Below, one piece after another: positions 55,476 through 64,000 of a stretch of DNA of 64,000 nucleotides; positions within the stretch are counted from its first letter, which is position 1; the number at the start of each line of letters is the position of its first letter. The position numbers were made by a program, and so were the translations under genes. This DNA is from Gerris lacustris (taxonomy: Eukaryota; Arthropoda; Insecta; Hemiptera; Gerridae). The stretch spans positions 56,489,311-56,553,310 of the forward strand of contig OX578282.1 of NCBI GenBank assembly GCA_951217055.1. Direction: 5' to 3'. The notes under the pieces were generated by a model. The model was given only the letters and a program-made list of their open reading frames with translations. It did no database searches and was not told the origin of the DNA.

Positions 55476-56371
55476 TATCTTATAAGCATTAAAATGTGAA
55501 AAAAGTGTGATTTTTCACTTCTAACGATATAAATAGGGTCTTAACTACTAGCTAGGCAACACCGAGCAATGTATATAGTTTTTAATACCTTCATTAATTC
55601 TCAATCGAAGCTACATTGTACTCAGCAAACTAACACAACCAATAGAATATTAAAAACACAGATTATTTGAACCTACTCAAATAATTTTTTATTATTACTA
55701 CCAAGGTTTACTAAACACATAGTAAAAATAGATTTTGAACAAAATATAGAAGAGGATAAATTCATCAAAATAATAATTAAATAAATAAGAAAAAATGCAA
55801 CAAAATAATTCAAATAATATTTTATTCTGTACAAATTATTATTTTTAAATTTTTGTTTTTCAAATTTAAAAGGGGGGTAAGGGGAATTAACGATAAGAGT
55901 TAGTGAAGTCAGTCACTTTTTTGCTTATACTAATCTAGATTTTTTTTTATCCGCACATACAGCATTTATATAATATAATAATATATATATTTATATATAT
56001 ATTCTTTTTGTTTAAGCAATACAGTAATACTCCTAAAAAACCACTCATTTTTTTTAATTAGTACCCTAATTATTAAAGAAAAAAAAATTATAATGATTAA
56101 AAAAATAAAAATAATTAAATATACAACACAAAAAATCTACAAATAATTTTTAAAAAGGAAAAAAAAATACAAGCATTTTTCTTTAATTATATCTTAAATC
56201 ATTTCTTAATATTTAATAAGTTAAGAGAATTCATAGAATAATCAAACATCCTCCAATTGTACTTATAAATAAATAAATAAAAGAAAAAAACTTACTTTGG
56301 GATTTGAAGAAGAATAAGAATGTACAATAGTACATTCTTACATAATATTTTACTTAATTAAATATTAAGTA

Positions 56372-57122
56372 CAGTCAATCCTTAACTTCGGCAATTTTGT
56401 CTATATTTGCAAAAATTTATTTGTGAATTAATTTTAACATTGCCACACCTACACCGCTTATTCGCAGATAGCTATATTAAAATAAAATTGTCGTTTGTAG
56501 GTGTATTATGATGGATTCAGAGAATTGGGGTGGTGAAATTTAATTTGGGGAATATTTATTAAAAAATAAAAAAGCTTCTCTTCATTCTGTTTATGAGTTA
56601 ACACCCGTCCCCACATATTTTTTAAGAAGAAATTAAATAACTCTTTATAGAATACTTTAATTTTTGTTCTTACTGTCATCTTGCACTGTCTAAACCAGTG
56701 GTTCTTAACCGGGGGGCCGCGGCCCCCCAGGGGGTCTCGAAAGGTATTTAGGTACTATATATATTGTAATTGGAGATTTTAAGGGGGCCGTGGTTACCAA
56801 AAGGTTAAGAACCACTGGTCTAAACATCTGTTTGTCTTTAAGTTCCTACTAAACGTAAACAGACTTTAAACTTAAAAACGTAACAAGCTTTAAACAGTCA
56901 GGAGATACTGAAATTAAGCACAAAAATAAAGATCTTAGATAAATTATGAGAAGGCATATCGATAATGGTGGCGAGAGTTTTATTTATTTTAGCATTTTTG
57001 ACTTGAAATGTAGTTAACTATACCTCACACACGTAACCCTCCCATTTTCACATTCATTAAAAATGGATAAACAATTACAACTTTTTTGGGACCGCACTAT
57101 AAAGGAAGTTAAGGATTGCCTG
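56372..57122. mobile_element. Pogo/Tigger-type MITE, 751 bp, containing a nested hAT MITE
   Basis: Left CAGTCAATCCTTAACTTC, right inverted CAGGCAATCCTTAACTTC, flanked by TA at 56370-56371 and 57123-57124. Without the nested 122-bp hAT it would be about 620 bp. No transposase. Confidence 0.82.
56696..56817. mobile_element. Short hAT MITE, 122 bp, with perfect 8-bp target duplication
   Basis: Inverted ends CAGTGGTTCTTAACC, the classic Charlie-type hAT terminus, flanked by GTCTAAAC at 56688-56695 and 56818-56825. Inserted inside a pogo-type element. Confidence 0.93.
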
Positions 57123-58530
57123 TATTTTCTTTTATTTTTAATTTTTTTAAAAAAAATGAATAAATAAGGTTGATTCTAAGTAAAAATAATAATATTTCAT
57201 AGAAAAAAAAAAATTAACTAAAGATTTATCTAGAAGAAAATGTCAAATAAAAAATTATTAAGTAGGCCAACACGAATAAGGAATAAAATTTTAATAATTT
57301 TGCACCCTGATTTGAGGAATTTATTTTTTTAAAAAAAGTAATTATAATAAATAATAAAGAAAAAAAAGAAAAAGAAAGGAAAGGAATAGTAATAAATAAA
57401 TTTTTAAAAAAATATATAAGAACGAAAAAAATATTATAATATGATACACGAAAAACTTACAATGATACATTTATTTATTCTTTTAATTTAACAGCTAATT
57501 TTATTTTATTTCTTTTTTAATTATAATATTCATCACAAAATCAAATATACACAATCAGTTTTATAATTTATAAATGTAGCCAGCTAACTTAAGTATATTT
57601 TTTTATTTTACAAATCGAGATATTTATAACCAATTTGACATTTTTTTTTTATACAAAAATTGTAGGGGTCAATGGACATTGGTATATTACAAATAATATT
57701 TAATTTTTTTGTTTGTATTATTTTACATTATCAATTAACTTTAATTAAAGAGATTTTTAACTAATGGTATAGATCTATATTATTTATAATTAGTCTTTTA
57801 TTTGTAATCATTTATTTTTATAAAATCAATATTGAAATAAAATTGGGAAGTTCATTTGAAGTTCATAATAAAAACATGCGGTGACACTGTAATTGAGAAT
57901 AATCAATTTTGTTAAAATTGATCAGTCAGAGTGGTAAATTAACACAATGAATTATCGTTGATTATTTAATCGATGCTGAATATCATTGAATGAACATCTT
58001 AAATTATTCTAATGCATGTTCGTCAATATTTCGATTGAAAAAACTCAATTAGTTTTAAGTGAATAATACAATAATATTCTATTCTTTTTATAATAATAAT
58101 AATTTTAAAAAAAACACCTTTAGATGAGAAGCAAAAACTTTTTTATTAAAAGTGGTAAATTAAAAAATTAAAATTAATTTATTTTGCTAAAGTAATAAAG
58201 TAATTTTTTGAAACTAATTACAATAATGGTACTGAATAAAAATAAAGAGCAAAACTTCATTAGTTTTTTTCAACTCAAAATAACAAAAATTAATACAAAC
58301 TGGTTTAAACTTTTTTTATTAGTTCTGAGTAAACAAACACTCATCCATCATAAGAAGCAACAACTAGCCAATATTAATTTTATTTTGGGGGGTTGGATAA
58401 TAAATAAAATTAAGGCTTCCGCATTTTTCTCGTAATAAGTTTCTTGGTTTTCCGGTGAAAACCACTTATTAAGAGTTTGAAGTCGTGACATTTGGCTTCT
58501 ACTCTTGAAAGCATCTTCAGGGGTGATCTT

Positions 58531-58798
58531 AGTAGTAGTTGTTAGACGGGAAGGATGAATCACTAGTTCGAACCCAGCAATCAGGCCACATTGGGCCCAT
58601 TTTACTAAACCCGTGGTGGAGAATTCCAGCCACTTTCCACATCATACCTGTACATTGTACCGCCGCAGGTATGACGTGGTCATTAGTGAGTTATTTAAAT
58701 CAGAGCATCATGGCACAGGATCGAACCCACGACCTAGATTCGCCTCGAATCATTGATAGCTAGGCGAGTGCCTAGAACACCTCGACCACGCTGGCTCC
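58531..58798 (-). mobile_element. tRNA-derived SINE, probably dimeric
   Basis: Minus strand begins GGGAGCCAGCGTGGTCGAGG (A box) and has GTGGGTTCGATCC (B box), then a second tRNA-like B box CTGGGTTCGAAC near the 3' end and an (ACT)n tail. GGGGTGATCTTA / GAGGTGATGTTA at the borders are a likely 12-bp target duplication with two mismatches. Confidence 0.82.
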
Positions 58799-59339
58799 CG
58801 GAGGTGATGTTAACTCTAAGCAACAATAAGATATAATGTTGGTTTGCATGCACTACACCCATAAAGATGCTACCAGTAATGGAAGCAAAAGTCACAACTA
58901 CAAACCCTTCTTGAAAACCAATTAATTGTACTACTATAACACTGTTCAGCAGATTTATTTTACAATTATCTATTGTGGTTTGTCTATAAACTTATTAAGT
59001 CTAATTCACTTTTAGTAGTATTCAGAATGAGAAAGTTGCCCCAAAAAAATCTTGATTAAAAATAAGAATTAGTTAATTACTTGTGGTTTTATTCCAATAT
59101 TATTTACACATATTGTTTAAGTCAGATTGGTCATATACAACTATGCGAAATTTCTATATTTTTTTCCCAGTAATTAAGTTTTTGTATCTTTAATTTGTAC
59201 CAGGTTTTTAGTATTAATTCATACAAATAATTTAAATATATGAATAATAACTCGCTAAAAAACAAAAAAAATTAAGAAGTATGTCCATTACCCCCTCTAC
59301 AATATAAAGCAGTTATGAGTTATGTTAATAAAACACACA

Positions 59340-59342
<3 letters not shown>

Positions 59343-59427
<85 letters not shown>
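59343..59427. repeat. (AT)n microsatellite, about 42 units
   Basis: Uninterrupted alternating AT for about 84 bp in the probable 3' flank of the gus-type gene. Confidence 0.95.
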
Positions 59428-59429
<2 letters not shown>

Positions 59430-62400
59430 GACAATTTAATGTTATTGATGTCATTTTCGCAGGCTACAATTTACAAAAAAAAAACTTCAAATATTTAATA
59501 TTATTTGAATGTGTTAATTAATTTCTTTGCACTCCATTTTTTTAACTAGAAGTGTTTGTTTCCTGAAGTATTCAACATAAATACTTCATTTTTTTTGGAA
59601 GCTCCAAAAAAATTAGATTTTTTCTTAAATCGGAAGCATAATATTTTTTTAAAAAATAATTTTTTCACTACAAATATCTAATTTTGCTTGTGTGTTGGAG
59701 TTTTTTTTTTTTTCAAATGAAAATTTGAAAAAAAAATTGTAAAATCAGTCACTAAAAACAAATTCAAAAGATACATTTTTCTGGCGAGAAAAGGTGTTCT
59801 TTTTTCTTCTTCTTCATCATTAATTATAAGATAATTTATTATTATACACATTATTTTTTATAGTTTTATTCTTTACACATTTACTTATTTTATTTCAAAT
59901 AAAAATAATAAATTATTATTAATAACTAATAATAATAATTTTAATTTTTTTAATTTAAAAAAATGTCACCCGAAAGATTTAAAATAAATAAAAAAAATTT
60001 AATAACTTACTTGGGGAGGAGAGCAATGCAAAATTTGTTTTATACCATTTTTCCATTTATTTCTCTTTTATATAAAAAGCTACTTTAAAATAAAAGCACA
60101 CTGGAGAATACTTAATGGATTTTTTTTCTTAGGAAAGAATAAAGAGGGAGGAAAGTTATCCAATTATTTTAATAATAATAATTTTAATTTATTAATTAAA
60201 TATATACAGTGTGAATGGTAATTCCTAATTTTTATTCTTTTTAAACATTTTTATTTTCTCTTTTGAAAGATTACAACAAAAACAGTTAATGATTGTTTTT
60301 ATAATAAAGATAAAGATTACAGCAATATTTTTATTTTTTTACTTAGGAAGAAAGAAAAACTAATTTTAATAAATTCTGTGCATTTGAGGAGTTAGTGTCA
60401 AACAAAAGCCTTTTTTTATCTGGTCTTTAATATCTTAAAATCTGTAACACCATAGGTCAGATTTAAAAATGAATTCCCCATTCTACGTCTATACAACATT
60501 ATTCTAAATAATGGAATATAGTTTTGTTATTATAACTTTATTTGGCGGTGATTCTAATTCCAAAATCACCAGATTCAAGAATTATCAATTGAAAGGATTT
60601 TTTTCAATTTGATAAAGTAGTAATTAAATTAAAAGAAATCTTGTATTTTATTTAAGAATTTGTATATTTATTTATTTCTCATTAGAAAATGGCAGTTTTT
60701 TCCTACATTTTACTGATTTTGTTCAATTTAATACATTTCTTGAGTGGAAAACAATTATTTAGGATTAGTAGAAATAATATAGGGTGTGGTTGAAATTTAA
60801 AATGATCTCAGGTTGAATAAAGAAGTAATACAAATATGTAAGGGAACAATTGATTTTTACAATTGTAAATAATGGAAAACAAAACCACTATGACATATTC
60901 ATAAAAACATTGGTTAAGTTAATTTAATTACTATTTATAAATAAGTAAAGCTTAACTGGAGTTAATTTAATAAAATTATCATCCAATAAATACAAAAGTT
61001 TCAGTTGAATAATTTAGTGGATTCAATATTAAAAATATTGGTTATTAATAAGATGGGATCGTAAGTTTTCCTGAGAATCTACTCTTGCGTGTCTTTTAAA
61101 CTATATAATATCTCAATATTTTGAGAAAAATTACCCGATACTTAATAAAACCAAATTATGTCTTAATAAGTAATAATGTTTCGTCAGAAAATATTGAAGA
61201 TCTCATGTAGATAATGTCCATTTTATTACTAGAAGGTCTACAGAACTCTTACTTTTCTTCAGTATTATAGAAATGCAATTTGACTTATTAAAAATGTTGA
61301 ATCTTTTTTCTTTTAATGTAAAATTTACTTATTCTTTTTAAGTCTTACTTTAGTAAAACTTGCTAATGTGTGCAAAATTTTGTAGAAGAATATAAGACAT
61401 TAATGATGTTTTTTGTTAAGGAGTTTATCTTTTCCCAATAAATAAAATTGCTAATCCCAGAAAATAAGGATCTAATATTCGATAAACCTCACCCAATTTT
61501 GTTTCTAATAATTCCATTATAATGGAGAAAAATAAAAAAACGTTTAAATTGTTTTTTTTAAAAAAATGTTGGTTTAATAATAATAAAAAATAATAATAAA
61601 TAGTAAACAACGTTAATAGTTACAAAAGGCCGAAAAATCATCGAAAAGTTGTTTTTGTTAAAATTAATGTACATTATTTAAAGAATCAAACATTTCAGAT
61701 TTATCAAAAACATTTCACAAGCAGATAAATTTTGAATTTTAATTTAATTTAATTTTATTTTAATTCTATCAATCAAATATATATATATATATAAAATGCA
61801 CACGACTAAAAAAAAAATATACACGGAAATAAAAAATGTACTCACAAACTAAAATTACATTTAAAAAATGTTTATTTATAGATTATTTTATAGAAAATAA
61901 TTATTTTTTAATATTTCCAACAAAAAATAGCAGCAGAAATTAAATACACATTTTATTATTTATTTATTCATTTATTAAAAAATTTATTTATTAAAAAATT
62001 TACAAGATCGTTATTTTTCCAAAACTTTTTTTTGTTAAGGGGTTTCATTTTTTTTTATAGTTTACATAAATAATTTAGTTAAAAAGAATCATACAAGATT
62101 TTAAAAATTAAAAAAACTAGACATTAAAAAAAACTTTTTACAGAAATTAAAAAAAAAAACACCATATAAAATATGATGTTAACATTTTGTATTACAATTT
62201 TTATTAAAGTTCTATGGAGCAAAATTATACAATAATTTTTTTTAACAAAAAAAAAGTCAAAAGAAATAAATATATTTCAATTAATACACAATTATTACAT
62301 TTATCGAGCGAAGTAAATGAAAAAGTCAATTGGTTTTACATAATTAATTCTTTTAATTTTATTCAAAAAGACATTGAAATATAACGTTTTTTTGTTCTTT

Positions 62401-63110
62401 GATAGAATCACCAATTAAATTAATGAATTTGAAAAAAAAATAATATCAGAGGAAAAAAATAACTAAGATAAATTGTACAAAAAATTGTATACAAACAATA
62501 ATCGCGATATAATTAAAAAAAACAAGAAATATTTAAATATACATACACATATTCACAAAGAAAAATGCAAACGCAAAATTAAAGAAGTTTTTTACGATCC
62601 TCTTTATCTTTCATATATTTTTTTATTTTTTTCATTTTTATATAAACAAATCACTAACTAGTTTTTGATTTTAGGGAGAAAATATTTTATTTTTAGGGAG
62701 GGGGGATATTCACTTTATACAAATGTGTTGGAGTATAAGTGTTAGGGGAAAGTTTAATGTAGTGTCCATTATCACAAATATTACGATGTAAGAAACAAGA
62801 AAAATTATGGTCACAAATAATTTTTACTTGAAAAACAAAAAAAAATATATAAAAATAAAATAAAAGGGCTGAGATAATTCAAGACCAATGATAAAAGAGG
62901 GGCAAATGAGAAAAAAGAAAAGAAAAAAATGAGGTAGATTTGGATGATGGGACAGTAGCTTCAGGGAAAATAAGACATTCATGTCTATAAGGACGACGTA
63001 GTATTATTTGTTTACACATTTCGTTTTTTTGTCTCATAGTGTTTTATTGAATTATACTTTTACTTTATTATCATATAATTATTATTTGTAATATTTATAT
63101 TTTAATTTTG

Positions 63111-63250
63111 TTATCTCCTATCTTTGTAGAGGAGGTAGGTGTTCATTGATTGAGGAAGATTAAGCTCGTGAATCTTTTCTTCTAGTTGATGTTTACCGAC
63201 CCTTTGCCTTATGACTCGTCTACAGAGATCCATTAGCGGTAGTGGTTCAG
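63111..63250 (-). CDS. gus: Last coding exon of a gustavus/SPSB-type SOCS-box protein
   Basis: On the minus strand, after acceptor TTTTTTAG at 63251, the frame reads EPLPLMDLCRRVIRQRVGKH then QLEEKIHELNLPQSMNTYLL and YKDRR, stop. This is the SOCS box of SPRY-domain SOCS-box proteins (SPSB1/4, Drosophila gustavus): PLMDLCRRVI is the BC box for Elongin C and LNLPQ lies at the Cullin-5 box position. In the family the SPRY domain, which selects substrates, is encoded upstream; here that lies beyond the right edge. 140 nt: two bases of a split codon, 45 codons and TAA. Confidence 0.88.
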
Positions 63251-63464
63251 CTAAAAAATAAAATTAAAATATAAATTAAAGTTTCATACAAAAAGTTATA
63301 AAGCTAAAATAAATACAATTAAATTTGTTCAAATTTGTTAACTAAAAGTCCAATTTGATTCTCTTGTTGAGCATAGATTAGTTTTGGAAAAAATAATGGC
63401 TAAAATAATTAGATATAATAACTATAAATATATATAAACTAAAGTTAGTCTGAACGTATATGAG

Positions 63465-63923
63465 TAATAGTAGTAGTTATCTAGTACTTCCTACTAGACG
63501 GGTAGGATGAACCACTTGTTCGAACCTAGCAATCAGGCCTTATAGTAGACCCATTTTACTTGCCCCGTGGTGGAGAGTTCCAGCTACTTCAGACATCATA
63601 CATTTGTACATTGTACCGCCGAAGCGAGTACGATATGGTCATTAGTGAGCCATATAAGGGTGTGTCAAAGCGTGGGGGAAGAGAACCCCTCAGGGGGTGT
63701 CCCTCGCCCTGCTCCGTCCTCGAACCATAGATACAAATCACATCTCATGACACGGATCGAACCCACATCAAAGCGTGGGGGAAGAGTGCCCCATAGGGGG
63801 TGTCAGTTCATAGATGCAATTCAGAGTATTATGGCACAGGATCGAACCCACGACCTCGAGTCGCCTGGACTCATTGATAGCTGGGCGGGCGCCTAGAGCA
63901 CCTTGGCCCGCTGGCTCCCTGTG
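63465..63923 (-). mobile_element. tRNA-derived SINE, longer copy with internal duplication, in gus intron
   Basis: Same family as 58531-58798: GGGAGCCAGCGGGCCAAGG, GTGGGTTCGATCC, a second GGTTCGAAC near the tail and (ACT)n. An internal segment with TCAAAGCGTGGGGGAAGAG and ATCGAACCCAC is duplicated (about 63660-63790). CGTATAT at both borders suggests a short target duplication. Confidence 0.8.
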
Positions 63924-64000
63924 CGTATATTAAGTTTCAGCCTTTAATGTTGTATGCCAGAAAACCCATGTATAACAACTTAAAGAGCGATTTTTTTAGA

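Larger units (their letters stand above)
55510..63110 (-). other. Extremely AT-rich region, probably 3' UTR and downstream flank of the gus-type gene
   Basis: About 7.6 kb following the minus-strand stop codon, made mostly of A/T runs and poly(A)-signal-like hexamers on both strands. No coding frame is supported. It contains the pogo/hAT MITE nest (56372-57122), a SINE (58531-58798) and a (TA)n tract, listed separately. How much is transcribed cannot be judged from sequence. Confidence 0.45.

Overview
This is eukaryotic, AT-rich nuclear DNA. Genes are split by GT-AG introns and buried in DNA transposons, MITEs, SINEs and tandem repeats. The family make-up (an acyl-CoA desaturase paralogue, a gustavus/SPSB-type SOCS-box protein, an ORP1/ORP2-type oxysterol-binding protein, a BEL/Pao retrotransposon) points to an arthropod, most likely an insect; I cannot name the species. 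Most open frames longer than 60 codons are chance frames in repeats. The real genes were assembled here from short exons whose splice phases all agree.

Layout. 1-7.9 kb: intergenic or upstream intron sequence with a complete non-autonomous hAT element (608-2328), a GC-richer tandem repeat (3369-3540) and a MITE rich in GCGCATGCGC-like motifs (6764-6927). 7,962-25,653 (+): ten exons for the C-terminal 379 residues of an ORP1/ORP2 (OSBPL1A/OSBPL2) orthologue; its 5' exons lie outside the window or were not found. Its introns hold two hAT elements, a TA-flanked TIR element, pogo-type MITEs, a long foldback, a SINE, and a decayed second copy of exon 5 sitting inside hAT-like ends. 25.7-44.3 kb: 3' UTR and intergenic DNA with a minisatellite split by a truncated BEL/Pao element, a perfect 5 x 66-bp minisatellite, a 166-bp tandem duplication, SINEs and MITEs. 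44,378-51,226 (+): five exons encoding a 312-residue delta-9-desaturase-like protein that keeps histidine boxes I and II but has lost the NxxxH histidine and most of box III, so it is probably a pseudoenzyme. 51.5-55.5 kb: a transposon cluster (hAT, then a PIF/Harbinger-like element containing a foldback, then a rotted LINE). 55.5-63.1 kb: extremely AT-rich DNA, probably largely the 3' UTR and downstream flank of the next gene, with nested pogo and hAT MITEs, a SINE and a long (TA)n. 63,111-63,250 (-): last coding exon (SOCS box) of a gustavus/SPSB gene running off the right edge.

The three genes are unrelated in pathway: sterol/phosphoinositide transport, fatty-acyl metabolism and Cullin-5/Elongin ubiquitin ligase recruitment. 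I found no operon, CRISPR, tRNA or rRNA gene. No wholly new system is evident. The strongest unusual signals are the desaturase with lost metal ligands, the host exon captured between hAT ends, a 960-bp insertion bounded by identical 75-bp direct repeats, and the paired foldback family with 3-bp target duplications.
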